Positions 17,793 to 26,949 of a DNA stretch of 64,000 nt are shown one piece after another. Each line of letters begins with the position of its first letter. Within the stretch, counting starts at the first letter, position 1. The notes beneath the pieces were generated by a model. The model saw only the letters and a program-made list of their open reading frames with translations, had not been told where the DNA came from and searched no databases. Location: assembly GCF_900110295.1 (NCBI RefSeq), contig NZ_FODF01000002.1:124001-188000 (forward strand), in the 5' to 3' direction. The stretch is from Peptostreptococcus russellii (GTDB lineage: Bacteria > Bacillota > Clostridia > Peptostreptococcales > Peptostreptococcaceae). The position numbers and the translations under genes are program-made.

Positions 17793-19573
17793 TACTCTTC
17801 ACCATCGCTTTCAAACTTTTTAATTTTTGCCTTTTCTTCATCAGAAGGAGTTACATAAATGGTTTTATTCTTTTCATAAATTACAAGTCCTGGCTTAGCA
17901 CCACTTGGTTTTTTAACATTTTTCTTAATTGTATAATCAACTGGTACATTCTGAGACATCTTAGCCTTACTATAATAAGCAGCAAGTGTAGCAGCTTCTA
18001 AAATCTCCGACTCCTCTATTTTCTTGCCTGCACATTTAAGGAGTACATGTGATCCCGGTATATCTTTTGTATGAAACCATAAGTCTTCATTGTCTGCCAA
18101 CCTAAGTGTAAGGTAATCATTTTGTTTGTTATTTTTCCCTACCATTATCATCGTACCCTTTGATGATAAATACTTCATTATTGTAGTTTTAGGTTTATTA
18201 TTTTTCTTAGGCATTCTATATACCTTAATATAACCTTCTCTCATAAGTTCTTCTTTTATCTCTTTTAATTCTTTTTCATCTTCGCAGTTTTCTATGCTTA
18301 AAAGAGTATTTTCAAGGTATTCAGCTTCTTCCTTATTGTTCTTAATATGAATACTCAACTCTTCATTTGCTTTTTTCAGCTTATTATACTTTTTAAAATA
18401 TTTTTGAGCATTTTCCGATGGAGTAAGGTTTTTTCTAAGCTTTATTTCTACCTCTTCATTGTTATTATAAAAATCTAAAAGTTTGATTGACTCCATACCT
18501 TGTTTTATCATATAGATATAGGCAGTAAGAAGTTCTCCCTTTACTTTGTAGTTTTCAGCCTTCTGTGCTTCTTTAAGCTCTTTTTCTTGCTTTTCTATCT
18601 TATGATTAATTCTCTCTAGTTTAAGAGAAATATTTTTCTTTAAATTAGAGGATTTTTGATTCATCCTCTCTTTTAAATCTTTTGTTAAATAAAAATCCTC
18701 TATTGCAGAAGATATACTTTCTTTTTTTATTTCACGCATAGAGCTGTATTGATAAAGCTTTATAGCACTAAATTCAACAATTTTGTCCCTACTATCATCT
18801 ACAATAATATTTGGATAAACCTCATCGTTTTTTAGGTCATTAAATATATAATTTATTTGATAACAGATAGATTTAAATTCATCATCTGTCATTTCTTCTA
18901 TTTTTTTATTCTTATCTAAATCCGCTCTAATACAAACTTCTCTAGCTATCAATGGTGAAATACCAAGTATATTACCATAAATAGACTTAAAAATAACACC
19001 GGAAGACTCTTTTGATCTTTTCTTAAAATCTTCTTCATTTATTTCTTCTAATGGATTAATCTTGTCCTGTGAAGGTGGAAGCTCATATTCATTTCCGGGA
19101 AGTATCTGCCTTACTCTACTTACGCTTATCGGTACTCTTTTTATGGAGTCCAAAATCTTATTTTCATTCTTTGAAACTAAAATAATATTACTATGTTTTC
19201 CCATTATCTCAACATATAAGTACCTAGTCGTCTTTTCCCTAAGTTCATCATAAGAATCCACAGAAATTCTTATTATTCTTTCAAATCCCATCTGCTCTAC
19301 ATCTGTTATTACACCACTTTGTATATACTTCCTTAAAGTCATACAAAATAGAGGAGCTTTCTTGGGATTATTTTTCTCATACTTTTCCGCTAAATAAATT
19401 CTAGGATTCGATGCACTAGCACTGATAATAAGTTTGAAATTTTCTTCTCTCCCTCTTATTTTAAGACATATTTCGTCTTTCTCAGGCTGGTATACCTTAT
19501 CTACTTTTGAATTTACTAGCTTTTTTTTCAATTCTCTTACAAGAGAATTTATTACTATACCATCAAATGCCAT
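17792..19573 (-). CDS. rqcH: Ribosome quality control protein RqcH (NFACT/Rqc2 family)
   Basis: RqcH binds obstructed 50S subunits and recruits Ala-tRNA to add C-terminal alanine tails that mark stalled peptides for degradation. The product (593 residues from ATG 19573, MAFDGIVINSLV) has an NFACT-N domain (about 1-200), a helix-hairpin-helix region, a long coiled coil (about 290-440) and a C-terminal NFACT-R domain with DLWFHTKDIPGSHV. The frame extends to 19591, but the GGTT-spaced ATG and the family N terminus support 19573. It was formerly called a fibronectin-binding protein. Confidence 0.94.
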   Translation of the reverse strand: MAFDGIVINSLVRELKKKLVNSKVDKVYQPEKDEICLKIRGREENFKLIISASASNPRIYLAEKYEKNNPKKAPLFCMTLRKYIQSGVITDVEQMGFERIIRISVDSYDELREKTTRYLYVEIMGKHSNIILVSKNENKILDSIKRVPISVSRVRQILPGNEYELPPSQDKINPLEEINEEDFKKRSKESSGVIFKSIYGNILGISPLIAREVCIRADLDKNKKIEEMTDDEFKSICYQINYIFNDLKNDEVYPNIIVDDSRDKIVEFSAIKLYQYSSMREIKKESISSAIEDFYLTKDLKERMNQKSSNLKKNISLKLERINHKIEKQEKELKEAQKAENYKVKGELLTAYIYMIKQGMESIKLLDFYNNNEEVEIKLRKNLTPSENAQKYFKKYNKLKKANEELSIHIKNNKEEAEYLENTLLSIENCEDEKELKEIKEELMREGYIKVYRMPKKNNKPKTTIMKYLSSKGTMIMVGKNNKQNDYLTLRLADNEDLWFHTKDIPGSHVLLKCAGKKIEESEILEAATLAAYYSKAKMSQNVPVDYTIKKNVKKPSGAKPGLVIYEKNKTIYVTPSDEEKAKIKKFESDGEE

Positions 19574-19712
19574 TATTAACCACCCTATCACTAATTATTT
19601 TCTATAACTAAATTCTACAATCTATCGAATATACTCTTATACTTTATTTTAAAAGATAAGTGTATATTACTATGTATTTGCAACAAATTTATACAATTTC
19701 TTCAGCTACGAA

Positions 19713-20240
19713 CTACTCACATATAATTACTGAGCTATCAATATCATTGCTATCAAACTTTACAAATACTGATTCTGATTTTGATGTTGGAACATTTTTG
19801 CCTACATAGTCTGCCCTTATTGGAAGTTCCCTATGACCTCTATCTATAAGTACAGCAAGCTGTATAAGCTTTGGTCTACCATTATCTATAATATAGTCAA
19901 GCGCCGCTCTTATAGTCCTTCCTGTATATAAAACGTCATCCACTAGGACTACTGTTTTGTCCTCAACATCTAAGTTGAAGTTTTCATCCATTGTATCTTT
20001 TATTTTTTCATGTGTAATATCATCTCTATACATAGTAATATCTATTGAGTCACATGCTATCTTCGTTTCTTCTATCTCCTCAATTTTAGATGCTATCATT
20101 TTCGCAAGAGGAGTTCCCTTAGTTTCTATCCCTATTATATATATGTCCTTTACACCTTTATTTCTTTCTACTATCTCATGGCTTATTCTTGTAACCGCTC
20201 TAGATATAGCCTTCTGATCCATAATTTTAGCTTTTTCCAT
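19713..20240 (-). CDS. pyrR: Bifunctional pyr attenuation protein / uracil phosphoribosyltransferase
   Basis: PyrR binds pyr mRNA leaders in response to UMP and has uracil phosphoribosyltransferase activity. The protein contains the PRPP-binding motif VVLVDDVLYTGRTIRAALD, the RAVTRISHEI RNA/N-terminal region, and the family end LPIRADYVGKNVPTS. The ATG at 20240 (MEKAKIMDQKA) is preceded by AAAGGTG, better than the GTG at 20249. No pyr operon or recognisable pyr attenuator is in the window, so its targets lie elsewhere. Confidence 0.94.
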   Translation of the reverse strand: MEKAKIMDQKAISRAVTRISHEIVERNKGVKDIYIIGIETKGTPLAKMIASKIEEIEETKIACDSIDITMYRDDITHEKIKDTMDENFNLDVEDKTVVLVDDVLYTGRTIRAALDYIIDNGRPKLIQLAVLIDRGHRELPIRADYVGKNVPTSKSESVFVKFDSNDIDSSVIICE

Positions 20241-20357
20241 AAACTTCACCTTTCCTTATAATAATTTCATTTTCTTTTTAAAATTTATAACTTAACTTAA
20301 ATCCTATTTTTTAATTAATATTTATAATTTATAAAACATATAAAAAGTTTTAGTGGT

Positions 20358-21353
20358 CTATAACTTTCTCATGATATTTAAAGTTTTTACAAAGTGTTCA
20401 GGTAACTCTGATGTAAACTCCACATATTTTCCAGTTAAAGGATGTATAAATCCAAGTTTTCTTGCATGAAGCATCTGCCCCTTTAACTTAGAAAACTTCT
20501 TTACACTATATCCATATAAATTATCTCCTACTATCGGATGATTGATAAATGCTGAATGAACCCTTATTTGATGAGTTCTACCTGTTTCAAGAGTTGCCTT
20601 CATATATGTAAAACCATTTAAAGACTTCAAAGTTTCAAAATGAGTAACAGCCCTTCTACCATCTTCCACTACTGCTCTTTTTAATCTATTTTTAGGATTT
20701 CTTCCTAATGGCTTATCTACTGTCATCTTTTCCCAATTTACATTTCCTATACACAACATTTCATATTCTCTAGTTATAGAGTGAACTGCAAATTGTTTTG
20801 CTAGACTCTCATGCACCACATTGTTTTTTGCAACTACTAAAAGCCCTGACGTATCCTTGTCTATTCTGTGAACAATTCCAGGTCTTATTCTATCATTTAG
20901 ACTAGATAGATTATCTCCACAGTGATACAAAAGTGCATTTACAAGTGTATTATCTGGATTTCCTGGAGCTGGATGTACTACCATGCCCTGTTCCTTATTG
21001 ACAATAAGAAGACCTTCATCTTCATAAATTATATTTAAATCTATATTTTGAGCAATTAATTCCAAATCTTTGTGTTCTGGCATTAATATAGTAAGTTCAT
21101 CTCCTAAAGATAGTTTGTAACTTGCCTTTTCTTTTTTGGAATTAACCAATACTCTATCTTCTTTTATTAGTTTTTGGATGTAACTTCTCGAAATATCCTT
21201 ATATTTCTCAGATGCATATAAATCAAGTCTTTTTCCTATATCTTCTTTTGAAACTATATATACATCTAATTCTTCATTTTTATCGCGCTCTTTCTCAGAG
21301 ACATTTGCTATATCACAATCTATATTTTTATTTTGTTCAACTTTACTTAACAT
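20358..21353 (-). CDS. rluD: RluA-family 23S rRNA/tRNA pseudouridine synthase
   Basis: The protein has a short charged N-terminal extension (about 30 residues), an S4 RNA-binding domain (GKRLDLYASEKYKDISRSYIQ), and the synthase domain with the catalytic aspartate in RPGIVHRIDKDTSGLLVVAK and the RTHQIRVH motif. The family acts on 23S rRNA or tRNA; exact target is not clear from sequence. lspA-rluD-pyrR is a conserved order, and GGAGAAG precedes the ATG. Confidence 0.92.
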   Translation of the reverse strand: MLSKVEQNKNIDCDIANVSEKERDKNEELDVYIVSKEDIGKRLDLYASEKYKDISRSYIQKLIKEDRVLVNSKKEKASYKLSLGDELTILMPEHKDLELIAQNIDLNIIYEDEGLLIVNKEQGMVVHPAPGNPDNTLVNALLYHCGDNLSSLNDRIRPGIVHRIDKDTSGLLVVAKNNVVHESLAKQFAVHSITREYEMLCIGNVNWEKMTVDKPLGRNPKNRLKRAVVEDGRRAVTHFETLKSLNGFTYMKATLETGRTHQIRVHSAFINHPIVGDNLYGYSVKKFSKLKGQMLHARKLGFIHPLTGKYVEFTSELPEHFVKTLNIMRKL

Positions 21354-21418
21354 AATATCAACTTCTCCACAATTTAGGGTTTAATATTTTCTATACTCCC
21401 TTTGAAGACGTTAAAATA

Positions 21419-21892
21419 TTAAACTCTTTTTTTATTATTTTTTTCTTTCTTACCTTCTTTAAGATCGCTTATTATAATAGAAATACAAAGTGTAAGAGTA
21501 CCTACTATTACAAAAACATCTGCCAAATTAAATACATAATTCCATATAAATCTAAAATCTAAAAAATCTACCACATATCCCAATTTTATTCTATCTATGA
21601 GATTGCCTATAGCCCCAGCTATTACCAGTGAAATAGATATATTTACTAACTTCCCGTAAGTTTTTTTATATATACATACTAATCCAACTACTGTAACTAC
21701 AGCTGCAACTACAGCAAAAATTATCTGTTTTCCCTGCATAAGCCCGAATGCTGCACCACGATTTTCAACATATGTAAGGTGAAATATTCCATTAATAATA
21801 GGAAGACTACTTCTTCCACTTAGCATTTGTTGAACTGCTATCTTGGAAAATTGATCTAAAGCTATTAGAATTATTATGAGTACTAAATACAT
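21419..21892 (-). CDS. lspA: Lipoprotein signal peptidase (signal peptidase II)
   Basis: LspA cleaves diacylglyceryl-modified prolipoproteins in the membrane. The 157-residue product has four hydrophobic segments and both catalytic aspartates in GNLIDRIKLGYVVDF and NLADVF, plus the YVENRGAAFG motif. It is the first gene of lspA-rluD-pyrR. Confidence 0.96.
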   Translation of the reverse strand: MYLVLIIILIALDQFSKIAVQQMLSGRSSLPIINGIFHLTYVENRGAAFGLMQGKQIIFAVVAAVVTVVGLVCIYKKTYGKLVNISISLVIAGAIGNLIDRIKLGYVVDFLDFRFIWNYVFNLADVFVIVGTLTLCISIIISDLKEGKKEKNNKKRV

Positions 21893-22072
21893 AAGATTCT
21901 CCTTTTCTATTTTTATGAAATCTTTTATTAAACTCTTTAACTATATACCTTATATACTACTTTAATGAGCTAAGTAATTTCATGCCAAATTGTATAGAAA
22001 CAAATATATAAAATTACTTTTCCACACAATTATCCATAATAATTTATTATACCATAAATTATAGCATAAAAA

Positions 22073-22104
22073 ATAAAAGTACCGCTTAATTACGGTACTT
22101 TTAT
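22073..22104 (-). terminator. Rho-independent terminator after trpS
   Basis: A perfect 12-bp stem (ATAAAAGTACCG with CGGTACTTTTAT), 8-nt loop, then TTTTTT on the minus strand. It lies about 60 bp beyond the trpS stop. Confidence 0.92.
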
Positions 22105-22166
22105 AATAATTATTTCATTTTATATCTAATAAATTTTAATTTTAAATTTTATATCAATAGTTTTTA

Positions 22167-23174
22167 TTAATAATTTTTCTTTATAAATCCTATTTTATCA
22201 TAAACTGCATCAAGAGTCTTTTGAGCTCTTAACTCAGCCTTTTTAGCACCCTTAGTATATATTTCTTCAAGGAAATCCTGATTATCTAAAAGATAATTAT
22301 ACTTTTCTCTAATCGGTCTAAGTGATTCTACAACGGCTTCTGCCATTTCCTTTTTAAATGCTCCGTATCCCTTACCTTCATACATAGCAACTATTTCTTC
22401 TACAGACTTATCTGTCATAGCAGAGTAAATATTTATAAGATTCTTAAGTCCTGGCTGTTCATCTGTATATCTAACTATACCTACAGAATCTGTTACTGCT
22501 TTTTTAATTTTCTTGGCAGTAGTATCTGCATCTTCTGAAAGAAGTATAAATCCATTTTCATTAGAATCAGACTTGCTCATTTTCTTTTCTGGTTCCTGTA
22601 AACTCATTACTCTTGCTGTTCCCTTTGGATAGTAACCTTCTGGAACAACAAATGTCTTAGAAAATCTGTTATTAAATCTCTCTGCTAGATCTCTAGCAAG
22701 CTCCATATGCTGCTTTTGGTCATCTCCTACTGGTACAACATCAGCTTGATATAAAAGTATATCTGCTGCCATTAAAACTGGATATGTAAATAAACCTGCA
22801 TTCAAATTAGCTTCACTCTTTTTTGACTTATCCTTATACTGAGTCATTCTATTAAGTTCGCCCATATATGTCATTGTACATAAAACCCAATTAAGTTCAG
22901 CATGCTGTGGAACATGTGATTGTATAAAGATTGTGTTTTCTTCAGGATCTATACCACATGCAATAAATTGTGCAAGAAGCTCAATTGTCTGTCTTTTAAG
23001 AACCTCAGGATCCTGTGGAACTGTTATAGCGTGCATATTTACCATACTGAAATAGCATTCAAACTCTTTCTGTAAATCTGTCCAACTCTTCAATGCTCCA
23101 AGATAGTTACCTAAAGTCATTTTACCTGAAGGCTGTACTCCACTAAATATTACCTTTTTTTCTTGTTCACCCAT
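22167..23174 (-). CDS. trpS: Tryptophanyl-tRNA synthetase
   Basis: A class Ic aminoacyl-tRNA synthetase of 335 residues. Seen are the HIGH-like motif (PSGKMTLGNYLGA), the VPVGDDQKQHMELARD nucleotide/substrate loop, and KMSKS. The ATG follows AAGGAGAG. It is monocistronic: a consensus promoter lies upstream and a terminator downstream. No T-box is present in its short leader. Confidence 0.96.
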   Translation of the reverse strand: MGEQEKKVIFSGVQPSGKMTLGNYLGALKSWTDLQKEFECYFSMVNMHAITVPQDPEVLKRQTIELLAQFIACGIDPEENTIFIQSHVPQHAELNWVLCTMTYMGELNRMTQYKDKSKKSEANLNAGLFTYPVLMAADILLYQADVVPVGDDQKQHMELARDLAERFNNRFSKTFVVPEGYYPKGTARVMSLQEPEKKMSKSDSNENGFILLSEDADTTAKKIKKAVTDSVGIVRYTDEQPGLKNLINIYSAMTDKSVEEIVAMYEGKGYGAFKKEMAEAVVESLRPIREKYNYLLDNQDFLEEIYTKGAKKAELRAQKTLDAVYDKIGFIKKNY

Positions 23175-23241
23175 TTTATTCTCTCCTTATATAGTATTTA
23201 TAAACCCTATATAATATATTAAAAGCTTTTACCTATTCTCC

Positions 23242-23270
23242 ATTATATACTTGTTTAAAAAAAGTGTCAA
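23242..23270 (-). promoter_or_regulatory. Consensus sigma-A promoter of trpS
   Basis: On the minus strand TTGACA (23270-23265), a 17-bp spacer and TATAAT (23247-23242) match the consensus exactly. The transcript would have a leader of about 65 nt. Confidence 0.9.
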
Positions 23271-23275
23271 TAATG

Positions 23276-23314
23276 GAAACAGCCCACTTATTTTCGCTAG
23301 AAGTGGGCTGTTTT
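23276..23314 (-). terminator. Terminator after the first TSUP gene
   Basis: A 13-bp stem (AAACAGCCCACTT with AAGTGGGCTGTTT) and an 11-nt loop lie between the TSUP stop and the trpS promoter. The T-tract is moderate on both strands. Confidence 0.8.
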
Positions 23315-23398
23315 CTTAATAAAGTAAATAAATTTACTATTTTTTTGTATTATATTTTAACATTTTTGAAACTATACTATTTCTATATCTAAATCTGC

Positions 23399-24283
23399 TT
23401 AGTTTACAGATGCATTTCCCTTATTCTTAAATGCAGACTTTAACATCATAAATGAAGTTAAGGCTACAACTATTGTAACAAGTATCTTTAACTTGTCTAT
23501 TGAAAGGCCTTTTACAAAAAACGCTGCTATTACTACTCCTATTATACCAAATATAGATATTAATAAAGAATTTTTCTTTGCATAAGCATCTTCTTTTATA
23601 AATTTAGCTGATGCTACTGGCATCAATAGTGCACAAGATCCCATCATTATTGGAAATGCTGCTGATGGATCCATTCCCATTGAATAAACTACAACCATTG
23701 CAGGGGCATATAGACCTATGCCTGCTGTCATCAAAGCTCCTAGTATAAAGAATATCACTATTGCAACTATAAGCTTAGCACCATGTAGTCCTAAAGCAGT
23801 ACCACCTATTGGTAATACTTTTAAAGTAGATAGTAGTAGCATTACTGCTGATATAAAAAGTGCTACTCCCATTATTATTTGTATCTTCTTTTCATCAGTT
23901 CTAGCTATAACTCCAGCTCCAAGATATGAGCCTACTACAGCTGCTGCTATCAAAGATACTAAAGTTATCGGCTCAACTTTTGTAGCCTGTATAAATATAA
24001 TTGCTTCACATAAAACAGGTAGCGTACAAGCAACATTAAGTGTTGCAGGTATCTGCTTATCTGTTATATTACTTTTAAAAGCTTTGAATAAAAACACTGT
24101 AGGAGCAAATGCACCTATTCCTAATGTATCGAAAAAGTTAGTTGAAAAACCTATTAATGCAGGCTTCCAAGCCTTTTCTTTTTCTAGTCTGCCATTTTTC
24201 TTTGCAGATATCTGATCCTTAAAAAATACGATTCCAAATCCTACTACTGCAACGTACAGTAATATCTGTAATACTCTTATCAT
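23399..24283 (-). CDS. TSUP-family (TauE/SafE-like) membrane transporter, copy 1
   Basis: About 294 residues with eight or so hydrophobic segments and the N-terminal GFSTNFFDTLGIGAFAPT motif of TSUP permeases, which move sulfite, sulfonates or other organic acids; the substrate here is unknown. GGAAGG before the ATG at 24283 (MIRVLQILLYV) and alignment with the second copy (MVKALQILLYA) show that the upstream extension to 24319 is not translated. A close paralogue lies at 26950-27829, and a YeiH-family gene and mtnN are between them. Confidence 0.88.
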   Translation of the reverse strand: MIRVLQILLYVAVVGFGIVFFKDQISAKKNGRLEKEKAWKPALIGFSTNFFDTLGIGAFAPTVFLFKAFKSNITDKQIPATLNVACTLPVLCEAIIFIQATKVEPITLVSLIAAAVVGSYLGAGVIARTDEKKIQIIMGVALFISAVMLLLSTLKVLPIGGTALGLHGAKLIVAIVIFFILGALMTAGIGLYAPAMVVVYSMGMDPSAAFPIMMGSCALLMPVASAKFIKEDAYAKKNSLLISIFGIIGVVIAAFFVKGLSIDKLKILVTIVVALTSFMMLKSAFKNKGNASVN

Positions 24284-24600
24284 TTTATACCTTCCCCTAT
24301 TTGTTAATTTTTTAATCATCTCCAGACAATAATATACATTAACTCCTGAAAAATAAGCACTTTTATATACAAATAAGAAAATATTTAAATCACTTACTGT
24401 TTATCCACTTACAGTTAGCAATTATTACAAATATATTTTCATCATATAAACTATCAAGTTTAACAGTTAAACCTTCTTTTACTCTATACTTATTTCTCAT
24501 ACTTTTCTATATAAGACCACTATTTAATATCTTCTTATTTTATAAAAATTACTTATCCATTTAACATCAACATTCAGGAAACAGAATCTATTTTATTCTG
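24284..24600. other. Intergenic gap upstream of TSUP copy 1
   Basis: About 317 bp, AT-rich, no coding frame. An inverted repeat ACAGAAT/ATTCTGT (24581-24601) overlaps the mtnN stop and could be a weak terminator. The TSUP promoter must lie here but no consensus pair was clear. Confidence 0.5.
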
Positions 24601-25299
24601 TTATATTCTTTTTAACATATTTACTACCATCTCTTTAGAGTTTACAGCGGCTATCTTTACAAATTCATCATAAGTCATTTCCGCTGAATTATCTGCTTTG
24701 TCGGATATAGCTCTAATTATTACAAATGGAGTATTATTTAAATAAGCAACGTGTGCTATAGCTCCACCTTCCATCTCACAGCAATATCCGTCAAAATCAT
24801 TTCTTAATGCATTTTTTGTTTCATTGTCAGCTACAAACTGATCTCCCGTAACAACTCTTCCCTTATATGCATTAAATTTCAACTTTTCTTCTTCAAAAGC
24901 ACCATATGCAGCATCTATCAGTCTTGAATCGGCAGTGAATACAGAAGTTTTCATTCTAGGTATTGTCCCCTTTGGATCTCCAAGAGGTGAAGCATCTACA
25001 TCATACTCTACTGCATCTGTAGATATAACGATATCATTGATATCAAGTTTTTCGTATAGAGCTCCAGCAACGCCTGTATTAATAACAGCGTCTATTTTAA
25101 ACTCGCTTATTAATATTTGAGTACACATTGCGGCATTTACCTTTGCAATACCACATTCAACAACTACTACATCCTTGCCCTCTATTTTACCTTCATAAAA
25201 AGAAAGCCCAGCAACTGTTTTCATCTCTCTGCCCTCAAGCATAGAAGTAAGTTCTTTTACTTCCTCTTCCATAGCACCTATAACACCTATTTTTTTCAT
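24601..25299 (-). CDS. mtnN: 5'-methylthioadenosine / S-adenosylhomocysteine nucleosidase
   Basis: The enzyme cleaves adenine from MTA and SAH, recycling sulfur and the SAM pool. The protein shows MKKIGVIGAMEEEV, GIAKVNAA, the NTGVAGAL loop, the substrate motif EMEGGAIAHVA and catalytic Asp in AISDKAD. The ATG at 25299 matches the family start but is 27 nt from the only good Shine-Dalgarno (AAAGGGG, 25330-25336); a 17-bp palindrome lies between them. The frame is open to 25338, so a slightly longer N terminus cannot be excluded. Confidence 0.9.
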   Translation of the reverse strand: MKKIGVIGAMEEEVKELTSMLEGREMKTVAGLSFYEGKIEGKDVVVVECGIAKVNAAMCTQILISEFKIDAVINTGVAGALYEKLDINDIVISTDAVEYDVDASPLGDPKGTIPRMKTSVFTADSRLIDAAYGAFEEEKLKFNAYKGRVVTGDQFVADNETKNALRNDFDGYCCEMEGGAIAHVAYLNNTPFVIIRAISDKADNSAEMTYDEFVKIAAVNSKEMVVNMLKRI

Positions 25300-25305
25300 A
25301 TTATC

Positions 25306-25322
25306 GTATACAATTTGTATAC
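25306..25322 (-). promoter_or_regulatory. 17-bp palindrome between mtnN ribosome site and ATG
   Basis: GTATAC, five A/T bases, GTATAC. In RNA it folds into a 6-bp hairpin that would bring the AAAGGGG site close to the ATG at 25299; in DNA it resembles a GntR-type operator. Either role is inference. Confidence 0.55.
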
Positions 25323-25356
25323 TATTCACCCCTTTCACTGCTTAAATATTCATTAA

Positions 25357-25386
25357 AAATCATAGTGCTTTGAAACACTATGATTT
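25357..25386 (-). terminator. Terminator after the YeiH-family gene
   Basis: An 11-bp stem (AAATCATAGTG with CACTATGATTT) and 8-nt loop, followed by T residues on the minus strand. It separates the YeiH-family gene from mtnN. Confidence 0.85.
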
Positions 25387-25432
25387 CTGCATATAAATAC
25401 ACTTTAAATTATATTTCATTTTAAAAACTTTC

Positions 25433-26488
25433 TTAGAAAAGCCCAGTGGCTTTCTGCATAACTAAACTTACAACTATTATACCTATCCAACAAAATGTAC
25501 CTAATAATATAGGTTTACCACCTGTTTTAATAAGTTTAACAATATCTGTATTCAAACCTATAGCTCCCATAGCCATTACTATAAAGAACTTACTTACTAC
25601 CTTCATCAAGGCAAAGAAATTTGGTATACCAGCTGCCAAAGCTCCTGAAATAGTTCCATTTGATATCATCATCTCACATATTGTAGTAATTATTGAACAT
25701 CCAACAAAATACAATATAAAAGATGGAATCATCTTTCCTATTTTGTATAAACTGAAAGATTCTTCCTTGTCTTCATTCTTTGAGAAATGAAGTGACAAGA
25801 AGAAAGTTATCGGTATTATAGCAAGAGTTCTTGTAAGTTTAACAACTGTTGCTGAATCCAATACCATTGTTCCGGTCTGATGGATACTGTCCCATGATGA
25901 AGCCGCCGCAGTAACTGATGAAGTATCATTAACTGCTGTACCAGCAAAAATTGCAAATCCTTGATTTGTCAAGCCAATTAAATCTCCTATTGTAGGAAAT
26001 ATAAGAGCCGCAATAATATTAAAGAAAAATATTACTGATATTGCCTGAGCAATTTCATCACTATCTGCATCAATTACTGGAGCTGTAGCAGCTATTGCTG
26101 AACCACCACATATAGATGATCCGACACCGACCAAAATTGATATCTTCTTTGGAATATTTAGCTTCTTGCTTACAAAGTAAGAAATTATCAGCGAAGTCGC
26201 TATTGTACATACAATTATAGGCAAAGATTCTTTTCCTACCTTGACTATCATCTGAAGATTAAGTCCAAATCCAAGAAGAATAACAGCATATTGTAATACT
26301 TTTTTTGAAACAAATGCTATTCCTGGTTCAAATACCTCTTTTCTGTCTTTCATTACAAGCCCGACAATTATACCTATTATTATTGAGAACACGGGTCCAC
26401 CAATAATAGGCATCATTTTACCTAAATACCATGCCGGAATTGATATAAGAAAACAGAACAAAATTCCCTTATACTTTTCCTTAGTCAT
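25433..26488 (-). CDS. YeiH-family putative sulfate/sulfonate exporter
   Basis: A 351-residue polytopic membrane protein with about ten hydrophobic segments and the family motifs GGPVFSIIIGIIVG near the N terminus, GVGSSICGGSAIAA and FAGTAVNDTSSVTAA. Members of this family (DUF/UPF0324) are called putative sulfate exporters, with little direct evidence. The ATG is preceded by AGGAGG. It stands alone, with terminators on both sides, between two TSUP paralogues and mtnN, a neighbourhood suggesting organic or inorganic sulfur compounds as substrates. Confidence 0.88.
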   Translation of the reverse strand: MTKEKYKGILFCFLISIPAWYLGKMMPIIGGPVFSIIIGIIVGLVMKDRKEVFEPGIAFVSKKVLQYAVILLGFGLNLQMIVKVGKESLPIIVCTIATSLIISYFVSKKLNIPKKISILVGVGSSICGGSAIAATAPVIDADSDEIAQAISVIFFFNIIAALIFPTIGDLIGLTNQGFAIFAGTAVNDTSSVTAAASSWDSIHQTGTMVLDSATVVKLTRTLAIIPITFFLSLHFSKNEDKEESFSLYKIGKMIPSFILYFVGCSIITTICEMMISNGTISGALAAGIPNFFALMKVVSKFFIVMAMGAIGLNTDIVKLIKTGGKPILLGTFCWIGIIVVSLVMQKATGLF

Positions 26489-26879
26489 ATAAGTTTCCTC
26501 CTATTAAAAATATAATACTAATCTATTTTACATTTACTTATAAAAAATTTCAACTCATTTATTTCACAAAAGAGGGTATTTCTATATTTTTTATTAATTA
26601 TAAGTTTATTTTTTTAGTATTTTGCCTTTAAAAATATATTTTTTAAGATTATAAGTTTTTACTTCTCATATATTTTCATATTTTAGCTATATTAATTAAG
26701 TTTTTTAAAAAAAATAAAGGTTTTCCCGTTTTTTGTATCGTTAAGTTATAATTTTAGCAAAGTTTAGTTATTATTAGTTATTATTGTGTATATTTTTTTA
26801 TGATTTTTATTATTTTTATTCGATTTATAATCCATTGAATTTGATATTTTTGATGCTATATTTTATTAATCGACATTAG
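26489..26879. other. AT-rich intergenic gap upstream of the YeiH-family gene
   Basis: About 390 bp with long A and T runs and no coding frame. It must hold the promoter of the YeiH-family gene, but I cannot single one out. Confidence 0.5.
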
Positions 26880-26880
26880 A

Positions 26881-26905
26881 AAAGGCTATCAAAACGATAG
26901 CCTTT
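26881..26905 (-). terminator. Terminator after TSUP copy 2
   Basis: A 10-bp stem (AAAGGCTATC with GATAGCCTTT) with loop AAAAC and A/T runs on both sides, 45 bp beyond the copy-2 stop. Confidence 0.88.
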
Positions 26906-26949
26906 TTCTATATATTATCCTGTTAAAACAGAATCAATTTTTTTGCTTA

